A DNA stretch of 64,000 nt from Pseudoduganella namucuonensis (GCF_900116645.1 NZ_FPBO01000008.1:62001-126000), one strand, 5' to 3'; positions 34,388-43,957 are shown, numbered from the stretch's first letter. The notes: a model not told the origin generated them from the sequence alone. Numbers and translations: made by a program.

Positions 34388-34747
34388 TTAATATTCGGTG
34401 TATTTGCGGGCGTCGCCGCGCACCTGGTCGGCGGGGTATTTGAGGCGGTTCAGTTCCATCTTCTCCAGAGCGGCGGCGCGCAGGTCGACGCCGCTCTGGT
34501 CGGCCAGCTGGATCAGGTAGAGCAGCACGTCGGCCAATTCGTGGCGGATGCCTTCGCGCTTGCGCTCGTCGAGCTCGTGGTCGGCGCCGGTCGGCAGCCA
34601 TTGGTAGTGCTCGGCCAGCTCGGCCGCCTCCACCGTCAGCGCCATCGCCAGGTTCTTCGGCGTGTGGAATGGGCCCCAGTCGCGCTCGGCCGCGAAGGCG
34701 CGCGCCAGGTCGCGCAACTCGGTCAGGCTGTCCCGGTCCACCGTCAC
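34388..34747 (-). CDS. MazG-like nucleotide pyrophosphohydrolase
   Basis: A 119-residue all-alpha NTP pyrophosphohydrolase of the MazG/dCTP-pyrophosphatase-like type. Acidic metal-binding motifs are visible as EAAELAEHYQW and ELADVLLYLIQLAD (EExxE-like then ExxD). Such enzymes clear non-standard or excess nucleotides such as dCTP or oxidised dNTPs. It begins with GTG at 34747, overlapping the GNAT stop by four bases (GTGA), and the usual family start (a helix with LTELRDLARAFAAERDWGPFHTPKNL) follows at once, which decides the start. Confidence 0.87.
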   Translation of the reverse strand: MTVDRDSLTELRDLARAFAAERDWGPFHTPKNLAMALTVEAAELAEHYQWLPTGADHELDERKREGIRHELADVLLYLIQLADQSGVDLRAAALEKMELNRLKYPADQVRGDARKYTEY

Positions 34748-35193
34748 GCCGCCTTTTCCATGAACACGCTGTACGGGTCGTCCGGGTAGTCGCCGTACGG
34801 GCCGCGCTCGGTGTAGCCGCGACGCTTGTACAGGCCCAGCGCCTCCGGGTTGGACGGCCCCGTCTCCAGCATGAAACGCGCGCAGCCGCGCGTGCCGGCC
34901 TCGGCCTCCAGCAGGTCCAGCAGCTTGTGCGCGACGCCCTTGCCGCGCCCGGCCGGCCGCACGTACATGCGCTTGACCTCGCCATACTCCGGCGTCACCA
35001 GCATCGCGCAGCAGCCGATCGCCGCGCCGTCCGCGTCGCGCGCCACCGCGAACAGCACTTCCGGCCGCGCGAGCGAGGAGATGTCGAGGGCGTACACGCT
35101 GTCGGCGGGGTACAGGGAGTACAGGTAGTCGTCCAGTTCGCCGATCAGGGCGATCACGTCCGGCTGGTCCGGATTTTCGAGGGAAATGTTCAT
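34744..35193 (-). CDS. GNAT family N-acetyltransferase
   Basis: A 149-residue acetyltransferase. The acetyl-CoA motif VKRMYVRPAGRGKGVAHKLLDLLEAEA lies in the middle, preceded by the strand with AIGCCAMLVTPEYGE and followed by LETGPSNPEALGLYKRRGYTERGPYG, the usual beta-bulge and C-terminal helix of the small single-domain type. ATG at 35193 is chosen from the family's N-terminus. It is translationally coupled to the downstream MazG-like gene. Substrate unknown. Confidence 0.9.
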   Translation of the reverse strand: MNISLENPDQPDVIALIGELDDYLYSLYPADSVYALDISSLARPEVLFAVARDADGAAIGCCAMLVTPEYGEVKRMYVRPAGRGKGVAHKLLDLLEAEAGTRGCARFMLETGPSNPEALGLYKRRGYTERGPYGDYPDDPYSVFMEKAA

Positions 35194-35318
35194 GCGGCAT
35201 ATTTTAGCCCAGCGCGGCCAGCCCCGGCCGGCGGCATGCACATCGTCTATTCCCGCCTGGTTTGAGTGAGAAAAATACTATGACGCAAGCTCCGCAAAGC
35301 TGTCTATGATGAACTTTA

Positions 35319-35342
35319 GCGGGACCGAAGCCCCGGTCCCGC
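35319..35342 (+). other. Hairpin in the leader of the 35367 gene
   Basis: GCGGGACCG (35319-35327) and CGGTCCCGC (35334-35342) form a stable stem 25 bases before the start codon. It could be part of the mRNA leader or a terminator of upstream reading; no T-run follows. Confidence 0.5.
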
Positions 35343-35366
35343 GACGCGGAAGACGGAGAAACCATC

Positions 35367-35789
35367 ATGAAGAATCCGATGCTGTTACCGGTGTTGAGCA
35401 TGCTTTCCGCGGCCGCGCTGGCGCAGGCGCCGCGGGTGCTGGATCCCGTCACCATCCCGGCCCGGACCCAGTCCATCGAGTTGCCGGAGCGCGCGCTGAA
35501 AATGCGGGACATCGATTTCGGCATGTACCAGGGCGCCTACGATCTCGCCAACGGCAAGACGCTGTACCTGGTGGCGCAGGGCAAGCGCATGTACGCGCAG
35601 ATCGACGACGGCGACCGGCACGAGCTGGCCGCCGCCCCGCGCGGCGCCTTCGTGGCGCTGGACCGGCAAATGCGGATGCGCTTCGAGCGCCTGGACAGCG
35701 GCGAGCTGGGCGGCGAATTGCTGCTGGCCCGCACGCCGGAGGTGGCCGGACGGCCGGTCGAATACGAATTGCTGGTGGCGCGCCGCTAG
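35367..35789 (+). CDS. Small exported protein of unknown function
   Basis: A 140-residue protein with a short Sec signal (MLLPVLSMLSAAALAQA, cleavage near 20). The mature part is beta-rich with alternating hydrophobic stretches (GAYDLANGKTLYLVAQGKRMYAQID, GAFVALDRQMRMRFERL) that suggest a small periplasmic barrel or sandwich. I do not recognise a family. GGAGAAACC precedes the ATG. It stands alone between the GNAT gene (divergent) and the S9 peptidase (same direction), followed by a hairpin at 35816-35840. Confidence 0.7.
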   Translation: MKNPMLLPVLSMLSAAALAQAPRVLDPVTIPARTQSIELPERALKMRDIDFGMYQGAYDLANGKTLYLVAQGKRMYAQIDDGDRHELAAAPRGAFVALDRQMRMRFERLDSGELGGELLLARTPEVAGRPVEYELLVARR

Positions 35790-35815
35790 CGCGTTCCACC
35801 CTGCCGTGTAGCAGT

Positions 35816-35840
35816 GCGCGGACGGGTCCGTCGTCCGCGC
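35816..35840 (+). terminator. Hairpin after the 35367 gene
   Basis: GCGCGGACG and CGTCCGCGC are perfect nine-base arms around a seven-base loop, 27 bases past the stop. No strong T-run, so termination is only likely. Confidence 0.5.
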
Positions 35841-35965
35841 AGTCTCCCTTCGCCGCCGGGCCGCGAGGTTCGGCGGCATTCTTTGCGCCTCCGATTTCTT
35901 GGTATCATGTTCGGCTGCCGGCCACGAGCCGGCACTTTTGATAACCATGTCGGAGAGACCCCCGA

Positions 35966-38044
35966 ATGAAATTACGTCTGCTTGTATTGGCGGCCGCGCT
36001 TGCCGCGTCCGGTGTCCAACCCGCCCACGCCGCGCCGCGCGGCTTCACGGTCGAGGACCTGGTGAGGATGGAGCGCGTCGGCAGCCCCGCGCTGTCGCCG
36101 GACGCGTCCAAGGTGGTGTACACCGTGCGTTCCACCAACATGGACAAGAACCGCGGCAACACCCAGTTGTGGATGATCGATCTGCGCGCCGCGAAACCGG
36201 TGCCGCGACGCCTGACGCAGGCCGACGCCAGCAGCAGCGATCCGGAATGGTCGCCGACCGGCGACGCGCTCTACTTCCTGTCGGCCCGCTCCGGCAGCTC
36301 GCAGGTGTGGCGCCTGCCGCTGGCCGGCGGCGAGGCCGCGAGGGTGACCGACCTGCCGCTGGACGTGGACAACTTCCGCCTGTCGCCGCAGGGCGACCGC
36401 CTGGCCTTCAGCCTGGCGGTGTTCCGCGACTGCGCCGACCTGGCCTGCACCAAGGCCCGCCTGGACAAGCAGGCCGCGAACAAGGCCTCCGGCAAGGTCT
36501 ACGACCGCCTGTTCGTGCGCCATTGGGACACCTGGGCCGACGGCCGCAACGCCGTGCTGTTCAGCGCGCCCATCGACGCCGACGGCAAGGTCAGCGCCGC
36601 GCCGGTCAGCCTGAGCGGCAAACTGGACGGCGACGTGCCCTCCAAGCCCTTCGGCGACCGCGACGAATACCGCTACAGCCCGGACGGCAAGACCCTGGCC
36701 TTTTCCGTGCGCCTGGCCGGCAAGACCGAGGCCTGGTCCACCAATTTCGACGTCTACACGGTGCCCGCCGCCGGCGGCGCCGAGCCGCGCAACCTGACCG
36801 CCGACAACGCGGCCTGGGACGCCAAGGCCCAGTACTCGCCGGACGGCCGCACCCTGGCCTACGTGGCGATGAAGCGCCCGGCCTTCGAGGCGGACCGCTT
36901 CCACCTGGTGCTGATGGACGTGGCCACCGGCCGCAAGACCGCGCTCACCGACGCGTGGGACCGCTCGGTCGCCGACTTCCAGTGGGCGCCGGACGGCAAG
37001 TCCCTGCTGGCCGTCGCCGACGACGTCGGCCAGCACCGCCTGTTCAGCATCGACGCGGCCAGCGGCAAGGCCACGCCGGTCAGCGGCCCGGGCTACGTCA
37101 GCGCCTTCTCGGTGGCGCGCGACACGCTGGTGATGGCGCAGGCCAACCTGGCCTCGGGCGCGCAGCTGTACAGGCAGAAGCTGGCTTCCGCGGGAACACC
37201 CGGCGCCAAGGCCGAGAAGCTCACCAGCGTGAACGAGGCCGCGCTGGCCGACGTGCGCTTCGGCGAGTACGAGCAGTTCTCCTTCGCCGGCGCCAACGGC
37301 GAAACCGTGTACGGCCACGTGATGAAGCCGTGGAACGCGCAGCCGGGCCAGAAGTACCCGGTCGCCTTCCTGGTGCACGGCGGCCCGCAGGGCAGCTTCG
37401 GCAACTCGTGGAGCTACCGCTGGAACCCGCAGGTGTACGCCGGCGCCGGCTACGCCACCGTGTTCATCGACTTCCACGGCTCCACCGGCTACGGCCAGAA
37501 GTTCACCGACTCGATCAGCGGCGACTGGGGCGGCAAGCCGCTGGAGGACCTGAAGAAGGGCATGGACGCGGCGGTAGCCAGGTTCCCGTGGCTGGACCGC
37601 GGCCGCGCCTGCGCGCTGGGCGCGTCCTACGGCGGCTACATGATGAACTGGATCGAGGGCAACTGGTCCGACGGCTTCAAGTGCATCGTCAACCACGACG
37701 GCGTGTTCGACACGCGCGGCATGGCCTATTCCACCGAGGAGATCTGGTTCACGGAGTGGGAATATGGCGGTCCGTACCACAAGGCGGTGGACGGGCACGA
37801 GAAGTTCAATCCCGTGCACCACGTGGCCAAGTGGAAGACGCCGATGCTGGTGATCCAGGGCGACCTGGACTTCCGCATTCCCACCGCGCAGGCGCTGTCC
37901 ACCTTCACCGCGCTGCAGCGCCAGGGCATCGACAGCAAGCTGCTGGTGTTCCCGGACGAGAACCACTGGGTGCTCAAACCGGCCAACTCGGTGCTGTGGC
38001 ACCACACGGTGCTGGACTGGCTGGACGGCTACCTGAAGAAGTAA
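35966..38044 (+). CDS. S9 family (DPP/acylaminoacyl) serine peptidase, exported
   Basis: A 692-residue secreted serine peptidase. Signal peptide about 1-22 (AHA cleavage). Residues about 40-420 form a WD40-like beta-propeller with repeated SPDG units. The alpha/beta hydrolase catalytic domain follows: FLVHGGPQGSFGNSWSYRWNPQVYAGAGYA, nucleophile Ser in GASYGGYM, Asp in QGDLDFRIP and His in DENHWVLKP, the full prolyl-oligopeptidase set. Internal signatures fit the bacterial DPP5-like dipeptidyl peptidases that trim peptides in the periplasm. GGAGAG lies before the ATG at 35966. It converges with the GGDEF-EAL gene, with 25 bases between their stops. Confidence 0.93.
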   Translation: MKLRLLVLAAALAASGVQPAHAAPRGFTVEDLVRMERVGSPALSPDASKVVYTVRSTNMDKNRGNTQLWMIDLRAAKPVPRRLTQADASSSDPEWSPTGDALYFLSARSGSSQVWRLPLAGGEAARVTDLPLDVDNFRLSPQGDRLAFSLAVFRDCADLACTKARLDKQAANKASGKVYDRLFVRHWDTWADGRNAVLFSAPIDADGKVSAAPVSLSGKLDGDVPSKPFGDRDEYRYSPDGKTLAFSVRLAGKTEAWSTNFDVYTVPAAGGAEPRNLTADNAAWDAKAQYSPDGRTLAYVAMKRPAFEADRFHLVLMDVATGRKTALTDAWDRSVADFQWAPDGKSLLAVADDVGQHRLFSIDAASGKATPVSGPGYVSAFSVARDTLVMAQANLASGAQLYRQKLASAGTPGAKAEKLTSVNEAALADVRFGEYEQFSFAGANGETVYGHVMKPWNAQPGQKYPVAFLVHGGPQGSFGNSWSYRWNPQVYAGAGYATVFIDFHGSTGYGQKFTDSISGDWGGKPLEDLKKGMDAAVARFPWLDRGRACALGASYGGYMMNWIEGNWSDGFKCIVNHDGVFDTRGMAYSTEEIWFTEWEYGGPYHKAVDGHEKFNPVHHVAKWKTPMLVIQGDLDFRIPTAQALSTFTALQRQGIDSKLLVFPDENHWVLKPANSVLWHHTVLDWLDGYLKK

Positions 38045-38069
38045 AAGCGGGGCGACCCGGACGCGGCGC

Positions 38070-40313
38070 TCAAGCCGCCGCGTGCTGCGGCTGCAGCGAC
38101 GACAGCAGCATCGAGAACGGTTGCGGGCGGGCGAACAGGTAGCCCTGCATGCCCTGGCAGCGGTTGGCCACCAGGAAGTCCGCCTGCGCCCGCGTCTCCA
38201 CGCCCTCGGCCACCACCTGCAAGCCCAGGTGGTGCGCCATCGCCAGGATGGATTGCACGATGGCCGTCACGCTGGGGTCGGCCGGCGTGTCCTGGATGAA
38301 GCTGCGGTCGATCTTCAGTTCGTACAGCGGCATTTTCTTCAGGTAGGCCAGGCTGGAATAGCCGGTGCCGAAATCGTCGATCGAGAAGCGGATGCCCAGC
38401 GCGGCCAGCGCGTGCATGCGTTCGATGGTCTCTTCCATCTTCTCCACCAGCAGGCCCTCGGTCACCTCGAAGATCAGCATGTTGGCCGGCGCGCCCGTCT
38501 CGGCCAGCACGGCGCGCACCTGCTCGACGAAATCGGGCTGGCGGAACTGGTTGGGGCTGACGTTGACCGACAGCGGCACCGCGTGGCCCGCCGCCACCAG
38601 CTCCAGCACGAAGCCGCAGGCCTGGCGCAGCGCCCAGGCGCCCAGCTGCAGGATCTGCCCGGACTCCTCGGCCAGCGGGATGAACTGCGACGGCGGCACC
38701 CAGCCGCCGTCGTCGAGCTGCCAGCGCATCAGCAGCTCGGCGCCGACGACGCGGCCGGCGCAATCGACCTGCGGCTGCGCGTGCAGCCACAGGCGCTGCG
38801 CGTCGATGGCCAGGGCCAGGTCGCGCTCCATGTTCAGGCGCTGCTCGACCTCGGCCTGCATGCCGGCCTCGAAGAAGGCGATGCCGTTGCGGCCGTCGGC
38901 CTTGGCGCGGTACATGGCGATGTCGGCCTCGCGCAGCAGGTCGTGCGCGCTCTGGCCGCCCTTGGGCAGCAGGGTCACGCCGATGCTGGCCGAGGAGCTG
39001 TAGTTCTGGCCCTCGATCAGGAAGTCCTGCGCGATGGACAGGCGGATCTTCTCGGCCACCACCAGCGCGGCGTGCGCGGCGGCGGCGTGGCCGCTGCCCA
39101 GGTGCGCCAGCAGCACCACGAACTCGTCGCCGCCGATGCGCGCCACCGTGTCGGCCTTGCGCATCAGCTGCTCCAGCCGGCCGGCCGCGTTCTTCAGCAG
39201 CGCGTCGCCGATCGCGTGGCCGCGCGCGTCGTTGATGTATTTGAAGTTGTCCAGGTCGATGAACATCACCGCGCTGTAGGTGTGGCCGCGCTCCGAGCTG
39301 GCCAGCAGTTTGTCGATGCGGTCCATCAGCAGGCGCCGGTTGGGCAGGCCGGTCAGCACGTCGAAGTAGGCCAGGCGGTGGATGTCGTCCTCGGACTTCT
39401 TGCGCTCCGTGATGTCGCGCTCCACGGCCACCCAGTGGGTGTTGTTGCCGCCCTCGTCGGCGAAGGGCACCAGCTCGGTCTCGACCCAGTAGGCCTCGCC
39501 GCCGCGGGTGTAGTTCAGCAGCTCGGCGCGCACCGCCTCGCTGCGCGACATCGCCTTGGCGATGCGCTCCAGCGTGCCGGCCGAGGTGTCGGGCCCCTTC
39601 AGCAGGCGCAGGCTGCGTCCCAGCACCTCCTCGCGCTGGTAGCCGGTGCGGCGCTCGAAGGCCTTGTTGACGAAGATGATGCGGTGCTCGTCGTCCGTGA
39701 CCTCGGCGATCATGACCATGTCGTTCAGGCGCGCCACGGCGGTGGAGGTCAGCCGCAGTTCCTCGTTGAGGCCCTGCAGGTCGCCGATCGAGCGCTCCAG
39801 GCGCTGCAGCAGCACGCCGCAGGACAGGGTCAGCACCGCCATGATGAACACGTAGTTGAGGGTGATGACGGCCCATTGCAGCATGGCCGCGGCGTTCCAG
39901 GTGTCCTCGCCCACGGTGTTGCTGGCGTAGCCGATCAGGCCCAGCGCCAGCGCGTCGACGGCCAGCGCCCACATGCCGGCGCGCAGGCCGAGCAGCAGCG
40001 CGGCCAGCATGGGCACGGCGACCAGGTAGATCTGGCTGAGCGGGCCGATCTTGACCATCAGGCCGATGCCGACCAGGAAGGTGACGGCCAGGAAGTTCAG
40101 TACACGGACGCGGTAGGAAACGTGTGTGAGGCGCCAGATGCCGGCGATCCAGGCGATGGCCAGCACGTCGATGACGGCGATCGACCAGATGCCCTCCGAC
40201 AGACTGAGGACGATGCTGGGCAGGGCCGTCACCAGGCCCAGCGCCAGCACCACCTGCAGTATGCGCATGAAAATCTGCGCCCGCCAATGGGCTACTTCGT
40301 TTTGCACAGCCAA
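38070..40313 (-). CDS. Membrane PAS-GGDEF-EAL cyclic-di-GMP protein
   Basis: A roughly 747-residue protein with five or six N-terminal membrane helices (about 15-190), a PAS/PAC domain (about 200-325), GGDEF with intact RIGGDEF, and an EAL-type domain in which the signature is ELL (GAELLMRW). DDFGTGYSS and EGVET are intact; ELL variants can be active. The frame is open to 40409 but I place the start at the TTG at 40313. It is seven bases after AGGAGG and lies downstream of a plausible sigma-54 site at 40340-40355. GTG at 40307 or ATG at 40268 are alternatives. Divergent from the M16 peptidase pair. Confidence 0.85.
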   Translation of the reverse strand: MAVQNEVAHWRAQIFMRILQVVLALGLVTALPSIVLSLSEGIWSIAVIDVLAIAWIAGIWRLTHVSYRVRVLNFLAVTFLVGIGLMVKIGPLSQIYLVAVPMLAALLLGLRAGMWALAVDALALGLIGYASNTVGEDTWNAAAMLQWAVITLNYVFIMAVLTLSCGVLLQRLERSIGDLQGLNEELRLTSTAVARLNDMVMIAEVTDDEHRIIFVNKAFERRTGYQREEVLGRSLRLLKGPDTSAGTLERIAKAMSRSEAVRAELLNYTRGGEAYWVETELVPFADEGGNNTHWVAVERDITERKKSEDDIHRLAYFDVLTGLPNRRLLMDRIDKLLASSERGHTYSAVMFIDLDNFKYINDARGHAIGDALLKNAAGRLEQLMRKADTVARIGGDEFVVLLAHLGSGHAAAAHAALVVAEKIRLSIAQDFLIEGQNYSSSASIGVTLLPKGGQSAHDLLREADIAMYRAKADGRNGIAFFEAGMQAEVEQRLNMERDLALAIDAQRLWLHAQPQVDCAGRVVGAELLMRWQLDDGGWVPPSQFIPLAEESGQILQLGAWALRQACGFVLELVAAGHAVPLSVNVSPNQFRQPDFVEQVRAVLAETGAPANMLIFEVTEGLLVEKMEETIERMHALAALGIRFSIDDFGTGYSSLAYLKKMPLYELKIDRSFIQDTPADPSVTAIVQSILAMAHHLGLQVVAEGVETRAQADFLVANRCQGMQGYLFARPQPFSMLLSSLQPQHAAA

Positions 40314-40339
40314 AATCGGCCCTCCTACAGATGGTGCGG

Positions 40340-40355
40340 TGCACACAGCGTGCCA
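40340..40355 (-). promoter_or_regulatory. Candidate sigma-54 promoter of the PAS-GGDEF-EAL gene
   Basis: On the minus strand CTGGCACGCTGTGTGCAC has GG and GC exactly ten bases apart and TGGCACG intact; TTGC of the -12 box reads GTGC. The predicted start near 40330 falls just before AGGAGG and the TTG at 40313. One mismatch makes this weaker than the other three sites. Confidence 0.45.
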
Positions 40356-40544
40356 GCGATGGTAACTCCAATCGATGCGGATGTCATCATAAGACTTGCT
40401 TTTTAGCACTCACTTTCATGCTGCACCAGACGGCCGCGCCGCGCCAAACTTGCCAGTTTCGCCACAATGGGCGCAGAATCGGTGTTCCGGTATGGCATTC
40501 CATCACACACCGGTCCGATCAACCCATACGAGGTAGCCAACCTT

Positions 40545-41957
40545 ATGCGCCTGCGCAAACTTTCCGTCCTGCTGGCGGCAGCGTCGCTGTCCCTGCCCCT
40601 GTCCACCCACGCGGCCGGCGTCGACCGCTGGGATGTGCCGGTCCACGTGAAGAAGCTGGACAACGGCCTGACCGTCGTCGTCACCCCCGACCGCGGCTCG
40701 CCCACGGTCGGTGTCAGCGTGGTGTACCGGGTGGGCATGCGCCTCGAGCCGAAGGGCCGCACCGGCTTCGCCCACCTGTTCGAGCACCTGATGTTCCAGG
40801 GCACGCCGAACGCGCCAAAGGGCGTGTTCGACAAGACCATCACCGCCGGCGGCGGGCGCAACAACGGCTCCACCCGGCCCGACTTCACCAACTACATCGA
40901 GACCGCGCCGGCCTCGGCGCTGGACGCCATCCTGTGGCTGGAGGCGGACCGCATGAAGACCCTGGACTTCAACGAGAAGACCTTGAAGAACCAGCAGGAC
41001 GTGGTGAAGGAGGAGATCCGCGTGAACGTGAAGAACCAGCCCTACGGCGGCTTCATGTGGCTCGACATCAACCAGCAGGCGTTCCAGAAATGGGAGAACA
41101 ACCACGACGGCTACGGCAGCTTCGAGGACCTGGAGGGCGCCAACCTGGAGGACGTGCGCGGCTTCCACCGCGACTACTACGGCCCGAACAACGCGGTGCT
41201 GGCCATCGCCGGCGACGTCACGCCCGAGCAGGGCTACGCGCTGGCGAAGAAATACTTCGGCGCGATTCCCAAGCGCGCCACGCCGCCGTCGGGCGACTTC
41301 GGCGAGAAGCTGCACACCGGCGAGAAGCGCGTGACGCAGTCCGACGCGCTGGCCCAGGTGCCGGCCGTCGCGGCGGCGTGGAAGATGCCCGCGCGCGGCA
41401 GCAAGGACCAGGCGCCGATGGCCGTGCTGGGCGAGATCCTGGCCGGCGGCGACGCCTCGTTGTTCTACCAGGGGCTGGTGAAGGGCCGCGAGATCGCGCT
41501 CAACGTGCAGCCGCTGTGGGGCCTGACCGGGCCGTGGGAATACGACGGCCCGACCCTGTTCACCGTGTTCGGCCTGTACAAGCCCAATAGCAGCGCCGAC
41601 GCGATGCTGGCCGCGATGGACGAGGAGATCGCGAAAATCGCCAAGGACGGCGTGGACGCCGCCACGCTGAAGCGCGTGAAGACCAGCATGCTGGCCGACT
41701 GGTACAACAAGCTGGAAAGCTATATGAACCGCGCCGACACGCTGGCCAAGCTGCAGGCGCTGTGGGGCGACGCCAAGGTGGTGAACCGGATCCCGGTGTG
41801 GATAGACGCCGTGACCGCCGCCGACGTGCAGCGCGTCGCCGCCGCCTACCTGACCAGGGAAAACCGCACCGTCATCGACCGCAAGCCGGCCGCCATGCTG
41901 GCCGCGCCGGCCGCCGCCGCCGCCCCCGCCGCCGCCCCCGCCGCCGCCACCAAATAA
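40545..41957 (+). CDS. M16 family zinc peptidase, catalytic subunit
   Basis: A 470-residue insulinase-type protease with a Sec signal (LSVLLAAASLSLPLSTHA). The inverted zinc motif HLFEH is intact (about 82-86), with the downstream glutamate in LWLEADRM, and the GGGRNNGSTRPDFTNYIET stretch is typical. The C-terminal half carries the second M16 fold, and the tail is Ala/Pro-rich. ATG at 40545 is chosen over 40467 because it starts the signal. It is followed after 12 bases by a second M16 protein lacking the zinc site, and the two should form the usual heterodimer in the periplasm. Confidence 0.92.
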   Translation: MRLRKLSVLLAAASLSLPLSTHAAGVDRWDVPVHVKKLDNGLTVVVTPDRGSPTVGVSVVYRVGMRLEPKGRTGFAHLFEHLMFQGTPNAPKGVFDKTITAGGGRNNGSTRPDFTNYIETAPASALDAILWLEADRMKTLDFNEKTLKNQQDVVKEEIRVNVKNQPYGGFMWLDINQQAFQKWENNHDGYGSFEDLEGANLEDVRGFHRDYYGPNNAVLAIAGDVTPEQGYALAKKYFGAIPKRATPPSGDFGEKLHTGEKRVTQSDALAQVPAVAAAWKMPARGSKDQAPMAVLGEILAGGDASLFYQGLVKGREIALNVQPLWGLTGPWEYDGPTLFTVFGLYKPNSSADAMLAAMDEEIAKIAKDGVDAATLKRVKTSMLADWYNKLESYMNRADTLAKLQALWGDAKVVNRIPVWIDAVTAADVQRVAAAYLTRENRTVIDRKPAAMLAAPAAAAAPAAAPAAATK

Positions 41958-41969
41958 GGAACCGCCACG

Positions 41970-43391
41970 ATGAAAAAACTGATACTCGCCGCCGTCATCG
42001 GCGCGCTGTGCGTCCCGGCCCTGCGGGCCGCCACGCCGAAGGCCGAACCGGCCGCGCAGGCGTCCAAGCTGCCGCCGTACGGCGCCGACAAGCCGCTGCC
42101 GGTGCCCAGCATCGCGCGCAAGACGCTGGCCAACGGGCTCGAGGTGTGGGTGGTGCCGCGCCAGGGCCTGCCACGGGTGGACTACGTGCTGGCCGTGCGC
42201 GGCGCCGGCTACGCCGCCGACGACGCCGGGCATCCCGGCTTCGCCAGCCTGCTGGCCACGCTGCTCAGCGAAGGCACGGCCAAGCGCAGCTCGCGCGCCA
42301 TCGCCGAGGCGGGGCAGGGCCTGGGCGGCGGCGTGGGCGCCGGCACCGCGCACGACGGCATCACCGTCTCGGCCAACGCGCTGGCCTCCGGCGCCGCGCC
42401 CATGATGGCGCTGCTGGCCGAGGTGGCGCGCCAGCCGTCCTTCCCCGAGGCCGAGGTGCAGCTGGCCAAGGCCAACGCGCTGCAGGCGTTGAAGGTGGCC
42501 GAGACCCAGCCCGGCTACCGCGCCGAGCGCGCGCTGTCGAAGGCCGTCTACGGCGAGCACCCGTACGGGCGCACCAACCCCACGGCCGAGGCCATCGCTT
42601 CGGTCGACGCTGCGCTGCTGCGCGCCGAGCACGCCAAGCGCTTCCGTCCCGACCGCGCGCTGCTGGTGATCACCGGCCGCATCAAGGAGGCCGAGGCCAT
42701 GAAGCTGGCCGAGGCCGCGTTCGGCGACTGGAAGGCCGCCGGCCCCGCGCTGCCGGAGACGCCGCCGGCGCGCGCCGCCGCCGAGCCGGTGCGCCAACTG
42801 CTCGAACGTCCGGGCAGCGTGCAGTCCACCGTGCGCCTGGGCCGTCCCGGCGCGGCCGCCAGCGTGGCCGACCAGGTGCCGCTGCGCCTGGCCAGCACCA
42901 TCCTGGGCGGCGGCTTCAGCAGCCGCGTCAACCTCAACCTGCGCGAGGACAAGGGCTACACCTACGGCGCCTCGGCCGGCGCGCGCATGTACCGCGACGG
43001 CGGCGCCATCGTCGGCGGCGCGGACGTGCGCAACGAGGTCACCGGCGCCGCGCTGGCCGAGTACTTCAAGGAATACCGCAGGCTGGGCGCGGAGCTGGTG
43101 GGCGAGGACGAGATGAGCATGAACAAGCGCTACGTCGCCGGCAGCTACCTGATCCAGAACCAGATGCAGCGCGCCGTGGCCGGCTCGCTGGCCAACAACT
43201 GGCTGGTCGGCCTGCCGCCGGAGTTCCTGGGCGAGTTCGTGCCCAGGATCCAGAAGGTCACGGCGGAGCAGGTGCGCGAGATGGGCGGCAAGTACTTCGC
43301 GCCCGAGTCGCAGTCCATCGTGGTGGTCGGCGATCCGGCCGCCGTGGCCGAGCAGCTGAAGGCCTACGGCGAGTTCAGCGTCGGCAAGTGA
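41970..43391 (+). CDS. M16 family peptidase-like protein, non-catalytic subunit
   Basis: A 473-residue exported partner of the preceding protease. After the signal (LILAAVIGALCVPALRA) it has the M16 fold, but the zinc motif position reads GHPGFASLLATLLSEGT, so it is not catalytic alone. The second half contains GFSSRVNLNLREDKGYTYGASAG, the arginine/tyrosine motif that non-catalytic M16 subunits contribute to substrate binding. The layout equals that of the split bacterial M16B pairs. AAGGAACC precedes the ATG. Its TGA overlaps the start of the DUF805 gene by one base. Confidence 0.92.
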   Translation: MKKLILAAVIGALCVPALRAATPKAEPAAQASKLPPYGADKPLPVPSIARKTLANGLEVWVVPRQGLPRVDYVLAVRGAGYAADDAGHPGFASLLATLLSEGTAKRSSRAIAEAGQGLGGGVGAGTAHDGITVSANALASGAAPMMALLAEVARQPSFPEAEVQLAKANALQALKVAETQPGYRAERALSKAVYGEHPYGRTNPTAEAIASVDAALLRAEHAKRFRPDRALLVITGRIKEAEAMKLAEAAFGDWKAAGPALPETPPARAAAEPVRQLLERPGSVQSTVRLGRPGAAASVADQVPLRLASTILGGGFSSRVNLNLREDKGYTYGASAGARMYRDGGAIVGGADVRNEVTGAALAEYFKEYRRLGAELVGEDEMSMNKRYVAGSYLIQNQMQRAVAGSLANNWLVGLPPEFLGEFVPRIQKVTAEQVREMGGKYFAPESQSIVVVGDPAAVAEQLKAYGEFSVGK

Positions 43392-43957
43392 TGGAACGGG
43401 AGAACATCGTGAGCAACCCCTACCTGGCGCCCGGCGCCGCCCTGTCCGACGCGCCGGGGGACACCTACCAGCCCAGGGTGTTCGCCTGGAAGGGGCGCCT
43501 GGGCCGGCTGCGCTACCTGAGCTACCTGTGCTGCGCCTATCTGCTGTCGATGGTGGTGCTGGGACTGGCGGGCGCCGCGCTGTCGGTGGCCAGGCGCCTG
43601 CCGGACCCCGCCTCGTGGGAGATGCTGCTGTCGATCGTGTTCTACATCCCGGTGCTGGGATTGAGCCTGGCGTGGGCCAAGCGGCGCTTCAACGACGTCA
43701 ATCGCAGCGGCTGGCTGGTGCTGCTGCTGGTCATCCCGGTCGTCAATTTCTTCGTCGGCCTGTACCTGGCCTTCGCGGGCGGCTCGGAGGGCGCGAACGA
43801 CTACGGCCCGCCGCCCGCGCCGAACCCGGTGCTGGTGAAGATCGTGGGGCTGCTGCTGCCACTGCTGATCATCGGCGGGACGGTGGCCGTCATGTACCCG
43901 GCCATCAAGCTGGCGCAGGAGCGGATGGACGCGGGGTCGTCCAGCGGCCGGCTGTGA
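43391..43957 (+). CDS. DUF805 membrane protein
   Basis: A 188-residue inner-membrane protein with four predicted helices (about 44-66, 76-98, 108-130, 150-175). The central WAKRRFNDVNRSGWLVLLLVIPVVNFFVGLYLAF is the DUF805 signature (RRxxDxxxSGW). Function is unknown in the family. It starts at the last base of the M16 partner stop (TGATG), so it is co-translated with the peptidases. A hairpin shared with the convergent DUF58 gene follows. Confidence 0.85.
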   Translation: MERENIVSNPYLAPGAALSDAPGDTYQPRVFAWKGRLGRLRYLSYLCCAYLLSMVVLGLAGAALSVARRLPDPASWEMLLSIVFYIPVLGLSLAWAKRRFNDVNRSGWLVLLLVIPVVNFFVGLYLAFAGGSEGANDYGPPPAPNPVLVKIVGLLLPLLIIGGTVAVMYPAIKLAQERMDAGSSSGRL

